A stretch of DNA of 64,000 nucleotides from Micromonospora sp. WMMD980 (GTDB taxonomy: Bacteria > Actinomycetota > Actinomycetes > Mycobacteriales > Micromonosporaceae): the NCBI RefSeq assembly GCF_029626035.1, contig NZ_JARUBE010000003.1:186001-250000 (forward strand). Direction: 5' to 3'. Shown piece by piece: positions 26,582-36,239 of the stretch. The translations under genes and the position numbers were made by a program. The notes beneath the pieces were generated by a model. It did not search any database and was not told the origin of the DNA. It was given only the letters and a program-made list of their open reading frames with translations. Every line of letters begins with the position of its first letter. The first letter of the stretch is position 1.

Positions 26582-27460
26582 TCATCCGAGCAGCACCTCG
26601 TGCTCGGCCGGCTCGACCGCGGGCGTGGCCGGCGTGGACCGCCCCCGCCGCCGCAGCAGCGCCCGCATACCGGCCGCCAGCAACGCCACCGCCAGGAACG
26701 AGCCGATCGCCACCAGCACCACCGACGCGCCGGGCGCGGTGTCGGCGGTGGCCGCCACCCAGACCCCGGCCCCGGCGGCGAACAGGCCCAGCGCCATGGC
26801 CGCGGTCATGGTGGACCGGAAGCCGCGCGTCACCTGCTGGGCGGTGGCCACCGGCACCACCATCAGCGCGCTGATCAGCAGCACCCCGACCGCTCGCATG
26901 GCGATGGTCACCGTGATCGCGGTACCCACCGCGATCAGCAGGTTCAGCGCCCGCACCGGCAGGCCGGAGACCCGCGCGTACTCCTCGTCGTGGCAGACCG
27001 CGAACAGCGCCGGACGCAGCACCAGCATGGTCACCAGCAGCACCGCGCCGAGCACGCCGATGGTGACCAGGTCGGCCGGCGACGTCGTGGTCAGCGACCC
27101 GAAGAGGTACGCGTTGAGCGACCCGCTGCTGGCGTCGGAGAGCCCGACCAGCATCACGCCGCCGGCGATCCCGCCGTAGAAGAGCAGCGCCAGCGCGAGG
27201 TCCCCGGAGGTGCGCCCGTACGCGCGGACCAGTTCGATGACCACCGCGCCGAGCGTGGCGGCGAGCACCGCCACCAGCACCGGGGAACGGTTGAGCAGCA
27301 GCCCGGCGCCGACGCCGGTGAGCGCCACGTGGCCGATGCCGTCGCCGATCAGCGCCAGCCGGCGCTGTACCAGATAGATGCCGAGCGCCGGCGCGGCCAG
27401 CCCGATGACCAGCGCGCCGACGAGGGCGCGGAGCATGAAGTCGTACTGGAAGAGGTCCAT
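26582..27460 (-). CDS. znuB: Zinc ABC transporter permease
   Basis: 292-residue ABC-3 family permease with eight or nine helices; AYLFGSLTTTSPADL, GLPVRALNLLIAVGTAITVTIAMRAVGVLLISALMVVPVATAQQ are characteristic. Start ATG 27460 (MDLFQYDFMLRALVGA) is one base after the znuC stop. The last 30 residues are a charged cytoplasmic tail. Pairs with ZnuC and ZnuA to import zinc (possibly manganese). Confidence 0.92.
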   Translation of the reverse strand: MDLFQYDFMLRALVGALVIGLAAPALGIYLVQRRLALIGDGIGHVALTGVGAGLLLNRSPVLVAVLAATLGAVVIELVRAYGRTSGDLALALLFYGGIAGGVMLVGLSDASSGSLNAYLFGSLTTTSPADLVTIGVLGAVLLVTMLVLRPALFAVCHDEEYARVSGLPVRALNLLIAVGTAITVTIAMRAVGVLLISALMVVPVATAQQVTRGFRSTMTAAMALGLFAAGAGVWVAATADTAPGASVVLVAIGSFLAVALLAAGMRALLRRRGRSTPATPAVEPAEHEVLLG

Positions 27461-27461
27461 C

Positions 27462-28226
27462 TCAGATGCCCGTCCAGAGCCCGGCGGGCTCCTCGTCGCA
27501 GTGCGGGTGCACGTGTTCGTGGTCCGGGTCGGCGTGGTGGCCGGCCGGCTCGGGCACCGCGCCGTCGTGGGCGATCCCACCCTGGTGCACCACCACGGCG
27601 CGGCTGATCAGCGGGCGCAGGGGCCCCAGCTCGTGGGCGACCAGCAGCACCGTGCCGCCGCCGTCGCGGAACGCGCGCAGCGCCCCGGCGAACGCCTCCT
27701 GGCTGGCCGCGTCCACCCCGGCGGTCGGCTCGTCGAGCACCAGCAGCTCCGGCCCGCCGGCCAGCGCCCGGGCGATCAGCGTGCGCTGCTGCTGCCCCCC
27801 GGAGAGGGTGGCCACCGGATCACCGGCCCGGTCGGCGAGCCCGACCGCGCGCAGCGCCTCCGCCACCGCCGCCCGGTCCGCCCGCCCGGCCGGCCGCAGT
27901 ACGCCCCGACGGGCCAGCCGCCCGGACGCCACCACCTCGGCCACCGTGGCGGGCACCCCGCCGCCGGCGCCGAGCCGCTGCGGGACGTACCCGATGCGGT
28001 GCCACTGCCGGAAGCGGCGCTGCGGCGTGCCGAACAGGGCGACCGACCCGGCGCCGAGCGGCACCAGCCCGAGCGCGGCGCGGACCAGCGTCGACTTGCC
28101 GGAACCGTTGGCGCCGAGCACGGCGACCACCTCGCCGGCGGTCAGGGTCAGCGAGACGTCGCGCAGCACCGGTCGGCCGTCGTAGCCGACGGTGGCGTGC
28201 GCGATCTCGATCACGGGTGAGGTCAT
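27462..28226 (-). CDS. znuC: Zinc ABC transporter ATPase with His-rich tail
   Basis: 254-residue ABC ATPase: Walker A LGANGSGKSTL, signature TLSGGQQQRTLIARALA, Walker B LLVLDEPTAGVD, H-loop VAHELG. Unlike most ABC ATPases it ends in a histidine/acid cluster (HHADPDHEHVHPHCDEE), seen in some zinc importers and likely to bind zinc in the cytoplasm. Start overlaps the znuA stop (ATGA). Confidence 0.92.
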   Translation of the reverse strand: MTSPVIEIAHATVGYDGRPVLRDVSLTLTAGEVVAVLGANGSGKSTLVRAALGLVPLGAGSVALFGTPQRRFRQWHRIGYVPQRLGAGGGVPATVAEVVASGRLARRGVLRPAGRADRAAVAEALRAVGLADRAGDPVATLSGGQQQRTLIARALAGGPELLVLDEPTAGVDAASQEAFAGALRAFRDGGGTVLLVAHELGPLRPLISRAVVVHQGGIAHDGAVPEPAGHHADPDHEHVHPHCDEEPAGLWTGI

Positions 28227-29161
28227 GAGCAGTCCAGGGCGGTTCGCAGGGTCTGGAGGTTGGCGCGCATCGCGGAGAGGTAGTCGCCCTCGGCGGGCGG
28301 GCCCTCGATCGGGTCCAGGACCGCCGTCCGCGCCCCGACCTCGCGGGCGATCGTCTCGGCGACCTTCGGGCTGACCAGCGTCTCGAAGAAGATCGTGGTG
28401 GCCCGGTGCTCCCGGGCCTCCTTCGCCACCTCGGCGAGCCGCTGCGGGGAGGGCTCGGACTCCGGGGTGAGCCCGGTGAGGCCGATCTGCTCCAGCTCGT
28501 AGCGCTCGGCCAGGTAGCCGAAGGCGGTGTGGCTGGTCACGATCTCCCGGCGCTGGCAGGTGCGCAGGCCCTCGGCGTACTCGGTGTCGAGCTTCGTCAG
28601 GTCGCCGCGCAGCGCGCCGGCGCGGGCCGTGTAGTCGGCGGCGTGGTCCGGGTCGGCCTTGCCGAGGCGCTCGGCGAGCTTGTCGCCGACGGCGGCCAGC
28701 CGGGTCGGGTCGAGCCAGAGGTGCGGGTCCTTGCCGCCGCTCTCCTCCTCGTGCCCGGCCTCGCCCTCGTGCTCGTGGCCGCCGGCGGCGGCGTCGCGCA
28801 GCGGCGCCACGCCGGCCACGTCGAACGCCCGGTCGCCGCCGTTCTGCTCGACCGCCTCGTCCACGGCCGGCTGGAAGCCGGTCAGGTAGACGATCAGCTC
28901 GGCGTCGACCACCTGGCCGACCTGGCGGGGGTTGAGCTCCAGGTCGTGCGGCTCCGCGCCCGGCTTGGTCAGGTTGTCGACCACCACCCGGTCGCCGCCG
29001 ATCCGCTCGGCGAGGAACTGGAGCGGGTAGAACGCGGCCACCACGTCGACCTTGTCCGGGTCGCTTCCCCCGCCGCCGTCCGAGCAGGCGGCGGCGCCGC
29101 CCAGGGCGAGCAGGGCGGCGGTGGCGGCGGCCAGGACGCGGGGGATGGCACGAACGGTCAT
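28223..29161 (-). CDS. znuA: Zinc-binding lipoprotein of ABC importer
   Basis: 312-residue cluster A-I solute-binding lipoprotein: signal peptide ending LGGAAAC, then AAFYPLQFLAERIGGDRV, first metal His in GAEPHDLE, the flexible His/Glu loop GGHEHEGEAGHEEE near residue 135, DPHLWLDP, SHTAFGYLAERY and the C-terminal Asp site near DPIEG. The His-rich loop favours zinc over manganese. First gene of znuA-znuC-znuB-smtB-zur, all closely spaced or overlapping. Confidence 0.93.
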   Translation of the reverse strand: MTVRAIPRVLAAATAALLALGGAAACSDGGGGSDPDKVDVVAAFYPLQFLAERIGGDRVVVDNLTKPGAEPHDLELNPRQVGQVVDAELIVYLTGFQPAVDEAVEQNGGDRAFDVAGVAPLRDAAAGGHEHEGEAGHEEESGGKDPHLWLDPTRLAAVGDKLAERLGKADPDHAADYTARAGALRGDLTKLDTEYAEGLRTCQRREIVTSHTAFGYLAERYELEQIGLTGLTPESEPSPQRLAEVAKEAREHRATTIFFETLVSPKVAETIAREVGARTAVLDPIEGPPAEGDYLSAMRANLQTLRTALDCS

Positions 29162-29177
29162 GGGATCAACTGTCCGC

Positions 29178-29196
29178 GACAACGAAAATTATTGTC
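29178..29196 (-). promoter_or_regulatory. Candidate Zur operator and promoter region of znuA
   Basis: GACAACGAAAATTATTGTC: arms GACAA/TTGTC around an AT-rich core, unusual in this GC-rich sequence, 16 bases upstream of the znuA start. On the coding strand TTGACA, a -35-like hexamer, overlaps one arm, so a bound repressor would block the promoter. Resemblance to actinobacterial Zur boxes (AT-rich ~15-bp palindrome) is from memory. Confidence 0.5.
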
Positions 29197-29246
29197 AAAA
29201 ACGCATGCTTGCATGTCAGCGCGGGTCGGGCTCGGCCGGGCGCGGC

Positions 29247-29510
29247 TCAGCCGACCATCAGCTTCGCCAGCGCTGCCGCGATCAACAGGGTGAGCATCAG
29301 CAGCCGGAGCACCCGGGTCGCCGGCGCCTGCACCGGCCAGGTGACCGACATCAACCAGACCAGCCCGGCGGCCAGCACCAGCAGCAGGACGCCGCCGGCC
29401 GGACCGGGCGCGAACAGGCCGACCAGCACCAGCACCAGCGCGGCGAGGAACACCGTCGTCGGGTTGAGCCGGGCCAACCGGGACAGCACGGGACTCTGCG
29501 TACGCTGCAT
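29247..29510 (-). CDS. Small membrane protein, DUF6703-like
   Basis: 87 residues with three hydrophobic helices: TVFLAALVLVLVGLFAPG, AGGVLLLVLAAGLVWLMSVTWP and VLRLLMLTLLIAAALAKLM. The pattern LNPTTVFLAALVLVLVGLF...R.LRLLM matches a short actinobacterial membrane family (DUF6703 from memory). Start ATG 29510 is divergent from the monooxygenase-like gene with 27 bp between starts. No function known. Confidence 0.65.
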   Translation of the reverse strand: MQRTQSPVLSRLARLNPTTVFLAALVLVLVGLFAPGPAGGVLLLVLAAGLVWLMSVTWPVQAPATRVLRLLMLTLLIAAALAKLMVG

Positions 29511-29537
29511 GCCACAAACTCTACGAGGAGGAACGCC

Positions 29538-29879
29538 GTGCTGGTCACCAACCGGTTCGTGGTGGACGCCGAAACGGCTGACGAGTTCACCCGGGAGGCG
29601 CACGCCGCGCTGGCCGCGCTCGCCGCCCGCCCCGGCTACCTGCGCGGCGAGCTGCTGCGGGCGCTCGACGACCCGGCCCACTGGTGCCTGCTCACCGAGT
29701 GGGAGTCGGTCGGCGCCTACCGGCGGGCGCTGGGCGGCTTCGACGTCAAGGTCACCGCGGTGCCGCTGCTCGCCCGATCGGTGGACGAGCCGTCGGCGTA
29801 CGAGACGCTCGCGTCCGCCGCCCCGCAGGGCGAGATCGTCGTCGCCGCCAGCGATCGGGCCGCAGGTCCGTACCGCTGA
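29538..29879 (+). CDS. ABM-fold (antibiotic biosynthesis monooxygenase-like) protein
   Basis: 113-residue alpha+beta-barrel protein of the dimeric ABM superfamily: MLVTNRFVVDAETADEFTREAHAALAALAARPGYLRGELLRALDDPAHWCLLTEWESVGAYRRAL is the typical core. Members include heme-degrading and small oxidising enzymes as well as proteins with no known activity. GTG 29538 has GAGGAGG 8 bases upstream. Activity uncertain. Confidence 0.75.
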   Translation: MLVTNRFVVDAETADEFTREAHAALAALAARPGYLRGELLRALDDPAHWCLLTEWESVGAYRRALGGFDVKVTAVPLLARSVDEPSAYETLASAAPQGEIVVAASDRAAGPYR

Positions 29880-29891
29880 GTCCCGGGGCAC

Positions 29892-29897
29892 TACCCT
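29892..29897 (+). promoter_or_regulatory. Candidate leaderless -10
   Basis: TACCCT seven bases before ATG 29905; no Shine-Dalgarno sequence. Confidence 0.45.
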
Positions 29898-29904
29898 GGC
29901 GCGT

Positions 29905-30450
29905 ATGACCGCTCCCGGACCGGCCGCACCGCCCCCGCCACCCGTGCCGCCCGGCGCGCCGCCGGCGGACCCGGGCGTCCCCGCGCCGCCGGCCGGTCCC
30001 GGCGTCGCGCCGCCGTTCGCCGCCCCACCCACCGAGGGCGGGCGGGCCCGGCTCTGGCTCGCCCTCGGCGTCGGCGCGCTGGCCGTGCTGCTCTGCTGCG
30101 GCGGCGGCGGCGCGGCGATCGTCGGCCTGGCCGTGAGCAACGTGCAGGCGGTCGGCGAGCAGGGCCGGGCGGTCACCGACGACTACTACCAGGCGCTCGT
30201 CGCCCGGGAGTGGTCCAAGGCGTACGACCGGCTCTGCGACGACGCCCGCCGGCGCGAGTCCCGGTCGGAGTTCGCGCAGCGGGCCGCCACCGAGCCGCAG
30301 ATCTCCGGCTACCGGGTGGGCCAGGTCGACACCGCCTCGCTGACCGTGCCGGTCGACGTCACGCTGGCCGGCGGCCGGCGGGAGGCGCAGACCGTGACGC
30401 TGGCCCCCGACCGGCAGACCGGCGGCATGGAGGTCTGCGGGGTGCGCTGA
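29905..30450 (+). CDS. Pro-rich single-pass membrane protein with extracellular DUF4878-like domain
   Basis: 181 residues: about 45 Pro/Ala/Gly residues inside, one transmembrane helix ([26 protein letters not shown]) and an outside domain of about 105 residues ([37 protein letters not shown]...) of the NTF2/DUF4878-like type. A cysteine pair (LCDDA..., MEVCGVR) could form a disulphide outside. Function unknown; the fold is common in actinobacterial envelope proteins. Confidence 0.7.
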   Translation: MTAPGPAAPPPPPVPPGAPPADPGVPAPPAGPGVAPPFAAPPTEGGRARLWLALGVGALAVLLCCGGGGAAIVGLAVSNVQAVGEQGRAVTDDYYQALVAREWSKAYDRLCDDARRRESRSEFAQRAATEPQISGYRVGQVDTASLTVPVDVTLAGGRREAQTVTLAPDRQTGGMEVCGVR

Positions 30451-30563
30451 CCGGCCCCCGGTATTCTGCTGGGCTCGGGGCCGACGCGGTCGTACCGTTG
30501 TCCCGAACAGCCCGGATCCATCCATCTCAACCGCGCCGACCGCCAGCCGGCGTAGGAGGAAAC

Positions 30564-31943
<1,380 letters not shown>

Positions 31944-31949
31944 AGGTGT

Positions 31950-31998
31950 AAGGAAGGGCCCCTTCTTAACGTCTCCGGTCGAGAAGGGGCCCCTTCTC
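31950..31998. repeat. GGGGCCCC dispersed repeat island 2
   Basis: AAGGAAGGGCCCCTTCTTAAC and AGAAGGGGCCCCTTCTCA flank GTCTCCGGTCG, the same arrangement as at 24964. AGGTGT (31944-31949) and ACACCT (31999-32004) add outer arms, so the whole region can fold into a long stem. It follows the glyS stop and includes the stop codon of the convergent gene. Confidence 0.75.
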
Positions 31999-32956
31999 AC
32001 ACCTGCTCCGGCGGTGGCTCGACGCGTACGTCGAGGGCGACGCCGCGCCGCGACTCGTACGCCTCCTCGACCGTTCGCCGCACCAGCGCCGGGCTCCGCC
32101 GGATCTGCGCCGGCGTGAAGTGCAGGATCAGCACTCCCGACCGGCTCAGCTCGTTGTGCCGGTCGAGCGTGCGCGCCCAGTCGCCGGGCGTGAAGTGGAA
32201 CTCCTGCGAGTCCACCTCCAGCGCCACCGCCGCGTCCGCCAGGTAGCCGTCCGGCGTGGGCAGCCGCCGCCCGTCCGCGGCGCACAGCCGCGGGTTCCAG
32301 AGCAGCTCCGGCAGCAGCCGGCTGCCGGCCAGGCACTCCCGCAGCTCGGCCTCGGGCGCGGACCGGGCACCGGCGACGACCTCGGAGAACGCCTTCCGGA
32401 CCAGGGCCGTCCGGCTCCGCCGGGCCCGCCGGATCTCCTCGTCGAGGGCGGCGAGATCGGTGAAGCCGCGCTGCACGGCCTCGGCCACGACCGCCCGTAC
32501 CGGCCGCAGTTGTCGCAGGTCGCGGGCCGCGTCGACGACCGCCCGGGCGGGCGAGCAGACCGGGTAGAGGGCGGTGCGCCGGGCCTTGTCGTCGACCGCC
32601 AGCGCGCGGGCGATCACCGCGTGACCGGAGGACTTCCGCCGCGTCCAGTGCGGCACGACCAGGTGCACGTCGTCCGTCCGCGGGCTGTAGCGGAAGCCGT
32701 ACCAGCACAGCGCGGCCAGGCCGGTGAGCTGGGCTTCCGGGCCCGCGTAAAGGGCGGCGGAGATCCGCCGCTGCTCGTCCGTCAGGACGCCGGTGACCAG
32801 CGAGTACGTGGCCGGCAGCACACGTTGCCACAGCCCGCGGCGGGTCTGCCGGTAGAGGAACATGTCGTCGAAGCCGGCGGCGAGCAACTGGGCCCGGGTG
32901 AGGATCTGCTGCTGCCGGTGCGCCGTCTCCGCCAGCTCGGTGGTGAAGTCAACCAT
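31997..32956 (-). CDS. AbiEi-like N-terminal domain plus DUF559 endonuclease-like protein
   Basis: 319-residue protein. The N-terminal half (QQQILTRAQLLAAGFDDMFLYRQTRRGLWQRVLPATYSL...GLAALCWYG) resembles the winged-helix region of AbiEi-type antitoxins; the C-terminal half is a DUF559/Vsr-like domain (PDGYLADAAVALEVDSQEFHF...HNELSRSGVLILHFT) of the restriction-endonuclease fold with Asp and Glu in place. Such proteins are numerous in Micromonosporaceae; no toxin gene is adjacent. ATG 32956 is used; the frame is open to 33007. Function not known. Confidence 0.75.
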   Translation of the reverse strand: MVDFTTELAETAHRQQQILTRAQLLAAGFDDMFLYRQTRRGLWQRVLPATYSLVTGVLTDEQRRISAALYAGPEAQLTGLAALCWYGFRYSPRTDDVHLVVPHWTRRKSSGHAVIARALAVDDKARRTALYPVCSPARAVVDAARDLRQLRPVRAVVAEAVQRGFTDLAALDEEIRRARRSRTALVRKAFSEVVAGARSAPEAELRECLAGSRLLPELLWNPRLCAADGRRLPTPDGYLADAAVALEVDSQEFHFTPGDWARTLDRHNELSRSGVLILHFTPAQIRRSPALVRRTVEEAYESRRGVALDVRVEPPPEQV

Positions 32957-33071
32957 CCCCGCAGGCTGGCCCACCGCGCCGACGCCGTGCCGCCCCTCGG
33001 CCCGCACCCTGTGGACAGCACCCCGCTTGTGGAGGACCCCGCCGCCCCACCTGATCTGTGATATGCGCCGT

Positions 33072-33115
33072 GTTAACAGGGGGCCCCGCCTATGCAGAAG
33101 GCGTTAACAGGGGGC
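33072..33115. repeat. GTTAACAGGGGGC direct repeat (island 3)
   Basis: GTTAACAGGGGGC occurs at 33072-33084 and 33103-33115, joined by CCCGCCTATGCAGAAGGC. It resembles the inverse orientation of islands 1 and 2. The second copy sits directly upstream of the dusB -10, so it may have supplied or changed the promoter. Confidence 0.65.
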
Positions 33116-33122
33116 ACCTCCT

Positions 33123-33128
33123 TACACT
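33123..33128 (+). promoter_or_regulatory. Candidate leaderless -10 (dusB)
   Basis: TACACT six bases before GTG 33135, identical to the HIT gene hexamer; no ribosome binding site. Confidence 0.5.
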
Positions 33129-33134
33129 TGGGCG

Positions 33135-34283
33135 GTGGATGCGCTGAAGATCGGGCCGTACGAGGTGTGGCCGCCGGTGGTGCTCGCGCCGATGGCCGGG
33201 ATCACCAACGTCGGCTTCCGGCGGCTCTGCCGGGAGCAGGGCGGCGGCATCTACGTCTGCGAGATGATCACCACCCGGGCGCTCGTCGAGCGGAACCCGA
33301 AGACGCTGCGCATGATCGCGTTCGGCGCCGAGGAGCACCCCCGCAGCCTCCAGCTCTACGGCACCGACCCGGAGATCACCGCCGCCGCCGTGCGGATCGT
33401 GGTCGAGCGGGACCTCGCCGACCACATCGACCTCAACTTCGGCTGCCCGGTCCCCAAGGTCACCCGCCGGGGCGGCGGCTCCGCGCTGCCCTGGCGGCGT
33501 CGGCTCTTCGCCCGCCTGGTCAAGGCCGCGGTGGACGCCGCGTCGCCCGCCGGGGTGCCGGTCACGGTCAAGATGCGCAAGGGCATCGACGGCGACCACC
33601 TGACGTACGTCGAGGCCGGGCTCGCCGCCCAGGACGCCGGCGTCGCGGCGGTCGCCCTGCACGGGCGGACGGCGGCGCAGCGCTATTCGGGCACCGCCGA
33701 CTGGGACGCCATCGCCACGCTGAAGCAGGCGCTCGACGTGCCGGTGCTCGGCAACGGCGACATCTGGGAGGGCGAGGACGCGCTGCGGATGGTCGCCCAC
33801 ACCGGGGTGGACGGCGTGGTGGTGGGACGCGGCTGCCTGGGCCGGCCGTGGCTCTTCGCCGACCTGGAGGCCGCGTTCGACGGCCGTACCGACCGGCGGC
33901 TGCCCACCCTGGGCGAGGTGGCGGTGACCATGCGGCGGCACGCCGAGCTGCTGGTGGAGCAGTTCGTGGCCGGGGCGCGCAACCCGGCCCGGGGCGAGCG
34001 GGACGGCTGCACCGACTTCCGCAAGCACGTCGCGTGGTATCTGAAGGGTTTCCCGATCGGCAGCGAACTGCGTCGCTCACTCGCCATGATCGACAGCCTG
34101 GTCCAGCTCGACGACCTGCTCGGCAAGCTCGACCCGGAGGTGCCGTTCCCGGTCGAGACGTTGGGCCAGCCGCGTGGCCGCACCAACTCCCCGGGCAAGG
34201 TCGCCCTGCCCGACGGCTGGCTGGACAGCCGCGACGACGACACCCCACCGGAGGGCGCCGAGCTGGACGACTCGGGCGGCTGA
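33135..34283 (+). CDS. dusB: tRNA-dihydrouridine synthase
   Basis: FMN-dependent enzyme reducing uridines in tRNA D-loops. TIM-barrel core with LAPMAGITNVGFRRLC, CEMITTRALV, LNFGCPVPKVTRRGGGSAL holding the catalytic Cys, VKMRKGID, HGRTAAQRYSG, GNGDIWEGEDA and VVGRGCLGRPW. The 382-residue protein has a C-terminal helical domain (DCTDFRKH-type region) and a charged tail. DusB-type by overall pattern; the modified position is not certain. Confidence 0.93.
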   Translation: MDALKIGPYEVWPPVVLAPMAGITNVGFRRLCREQGGGIYVCEMITTRALVERNPKTLRMIAFGAEEHPRSLQLYGTDPEITAAAVRIVVERDLADHIDLNFGCPVPKVTRRGGGSALPWRRRLFARLVKAAVDAASPAGVPVTVKMRKGIDGDHLTYVEAGLAAQDAGVAAVALHGRTAAQRYSGTADWDAIATLKQALDVPVLGNGDIWEGEDALRMVAHTGVDGVVVGRGCLGRPWLFADLEAAFDGRTDRRLPTLGEVAVTMRRHAELLVEQFVAGARNPARGERDGCTDFRKHVAWYLKGFPIGSELRRSLAMIDSLVQLDDLLGKLDPEVPFPVETLGQPRGRTNSPGKVALPDGWLDSRDDDTPPEGAELDDSGG

Positions 34284-34290
34284 CCCGGGT

Positions 34291-34334
34291 ACGCCGAAGG
34301 GTCCGACCCCCGCGGGGGTCGGACCCTTCGGCGT
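34291..34334. terminator. 44-bp perfect palindrome, bidirectional terminator
   Basis: ACGCCGAAGGGTCCGACCCC and its exact complement meet at CGCG to form a 22-bp-arm palindrome between the convergent dusB and peptidase genes. T-rich bases occur only briefly after it on either strand. Confidence 0.85.
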
Positions 34335-34338
34335 TCGG

Positions 34339-34986
34339 TCAGGAGCTGTAGCCGCGGCTGGCGATCCAATGCGCCAGGGCGTCCACGTCCATCCGGTAGG
34401 AGGCCATGTCCGGGTTCGCCGAGTCGGCGATCGTCACGACCTTCCCGCCGTCGCGGTAGCCCACCACGCTGATGTAGTGGCCACCCTCGAAGGAGTGGGT
34501 GTTGCCGTCGGTGTCGGTGGCGGTGCCGGCGATGTTGGCCACCACGGCGCGCCCGTCGTCGACCGCGCGCACCACGTCGGCGCGCAGCTTGTCGGCCTTG
34601 TCGCGGGCCTTGTCCACCGGGATCTCGGTGGACCGGTAGACGTCCTTGCCGGTCTCCTTGTTCAGCACCGGGGTGATGTCGTTGATCGAGTTGGTGCCGG
34701 ACTCGGTGGTGCCCATCTCCTTGGCCATGGCGTCCACGTCGATGTTCTTGCCCTGCACGCTGAGCGCGTTGCGGGCCGCGGCCGGGCCGCAGAAGTAGAA
34801 GTTCGGCTGCGCCTCGTAGCGCACGTCCAGCTCCCGCTCGCCGTGCCCCTTGCGGTCGACGACGACCTGGGCGGCGCGCTCGGCCGGGGTGGCGTGGGCG
34901 GCGACGGCGGGGCCGGCGATGCCACCGGCGGTGGTGGCGATACCGGCAGCGGTCAGCACGGTCTTACGGATCAGATCGGTACGCAT
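34339..34986 (-). CDS. Secreted C39-like cysteine peptidase
   Basis: 215-residue exported protein. N-terminal signal (MRTDLIRKTVLTAAGIATTAGGIAGPAVAAHA), then a papain-like C39 domain: catalytic Cys in NFYFCGPAAARNALS, His in GGHYISVVGY and Asp in TIADSANPD. ATG 34986 is preceded by AGAGGAG. Likely a cell-wall or extracellular peptidase with unknown substrate; members of this type are common in actinobacteria and are often multi-copy. Confidence 0.85.
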   Translation of the reverse strand: MRTDLIRKTVLTAAGIATTAGGIAGPAVAAHATPAERAAQVVVDRKGHGERELDVRYEAQPNFYFCGPAAARNALSVQGKNIDVDAMAKEMGTTESGTNSINDITPVLNKETGKDVYRSTEIPVDKARDKADKLRADVVRAVDDGRAVVANIAGTATDTDGNTHSFEGGHYISVVGYRDGGKVVTIADSANPDMASYRMDVDALAHWIASRGYSS

Positions 34987-35370
34987 GATGCGACTCCTCT
35001 GCGGTTCGGGGGTGTGCGGCACGGGGGTGCCGCGGGGGGAGGTCTGCGCCGCGCGGCGGTCAGCGGTGGCGACCTGCTCGGTGCGGCTCGGGGGTGTAAC
35101 CACCGGGCGGGGCCCGGCATTCCGGGGCCGGCGCTCCGCGGCGGGCTCCCGGGGGTGAGCCATGTTCAACGCCCGGGCCCGCGGAGACATTCCGGCCGGC
35201 GGCTCCGGCCCGCCCGACCGACCAGATGGCGCCGTGGACACCCATCCCTCGCGTCCGATGGCGCGACCCATCCCCAATGTCCGGTTTCGGGGGGTAGTCG
35301 ACACGGTGGCGCGGTGCCGGGCAGGGTGGTTGCCGACGACCCACCACACGACCATCACGGGAGACGGGAA
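34987..35370. other. Divergent intergenic region
   Basis: About 380 bp between the peptidase and the uORF. ORFs in it are Pro/Arg-rich and lack ribosome binding sites. It should hold promoters for both directions; I see no convincing operator repeat and no RNA gene. Confidence 0.5.
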
Positions 35371-35412
35371 ATGTCCACTTACCGTGCCCCCGCGTCGCCG
35401 GAGCTGCCGTGA
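35371..35412 (+). CDS. 13-residue upstream ORF coupled to the XRE gene
   Basis: ATG 35371 encodes MSTYRAPASPELP and its TGA overlaps the GTG of the XRE gene as GTGA. GGGAG/GACGGGAA just upstream is a plausible ribosome binding site, better than anything in front of the GTG itself. Probably a coupling leader rather than a functional peptide. Confidence 0.5.
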   Translation: MSTYRAPASPELP

Positions 35413-36239
35413 CCGCCGCGACGCACCCGGCCGGCGCCGCTTCCGCCGGCGAGTCCCTGCGCCGGTGGCGGGAGCTGCGCCGGCTCAGCCAGCTGGAGCT
35501 TTCCCTCCGGGCGGAGGTCTCGACCCGGCACCTGAGCTTCGTGGAGACCGGGCGCTCCCGGCCGAGCCGGGAGATGGTGCTGCGGCTCGCCGATCCGCTC
35601 GACCTGCCGTTGCGCGAACGCAACCGGCTGTTGCTGGCCGCCGGCTACGCCCCGGCGTACCCGGAGACGGCGCTGGCCGCGCCGCGCCTGGGCGCGGTCC
35701 GCGCGGCGGTCCGCCGGGTGCTGGTAGGGCACGAGCCCTACCCGGCAGCCGTGATCGACCGAGGGTGGCACCTGGTGGACGCCAACGACAGCCTGACGGT
35801 GCTCACCGAGCGGGTGACGCCCGACCTGCTGGCCGGCCGGGTGAACGTGCTTCGGGTGAGCCTGCACCCGGACGGCTTGGCCCCGCACATCGCCAACCTC
35901 GCCGAGTGGCGAGGGCACCTGTTGCACCGGTTGGCCCGGCAGGTGGAGCTGACCGGTGACGGGGAGTTGGCGGCGCTGGAGGAGGAGCTGCGCGGCTATC
36001 CCGGCGACGGGCGGGACCGGCCCGCGGAGAGGCCCGGCCCGGACGAGATCGTGGTGCCGCTCCGGCTCCGGCACGACGGCGGGGAGCTGTGCTTCCTCAG
36101 CACCGTCGCGACCTTCGGTACGCCGCTGGACGTCACGGTGGCCGAGTTGTCCATCGAGTCGTTCTACCCGGCCGACGAGCGAACCGCCGCAGTGCTCCGG
36201 GAACGCGCTCCGGGTCACCCCAGCGGCGTGCGGTCGTGA
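35409..36239 (+). CDS. XRE regulator with MmyB-like ligand domain
   Basis: 276-residue transcription factor: helix-turn-helix LRRWRELRRLSQLELSLRAEVSTRHLSFVETGRSRPSREMVLRLADPLDL at residues 15-65, then an MmyB-like sensor domain (YPAAVIDRGWHLVDANDSLTVL ... FLSTVATFGTPLDVTVAELSIESFYPAD), a PAS-like fold binding fatty acids in other members. The 3' end overlaps the convergent hexosaminidase gene by 25 bp. Usual targets are adjacent dehydrogenases; none is evident here. Confidence 0.88.
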   Translation: MTAATHPAGAASAGESLRRWRELRRLSQLELSLRAEVSTRHLSFVETGRSRPSREMVLRLADPLDLPLRERNRLLLAAGYAPAYPETALAAPRLGAVRAAVRRVLVGHEPYPAAVIDRGWHLVDANDSLTVLTERVTPDLLAGRVNVLRVSLHPDGLAPHIANLAEWRGHLLHRLARQVELTGDGELAALEEELRGYPGDGRDRPAERPGPDEIVVPLRLRHDGGELCFLSTVATFGTPLDVTVAELSIESFYPADERTAAVLRERAPGHPSGVRS

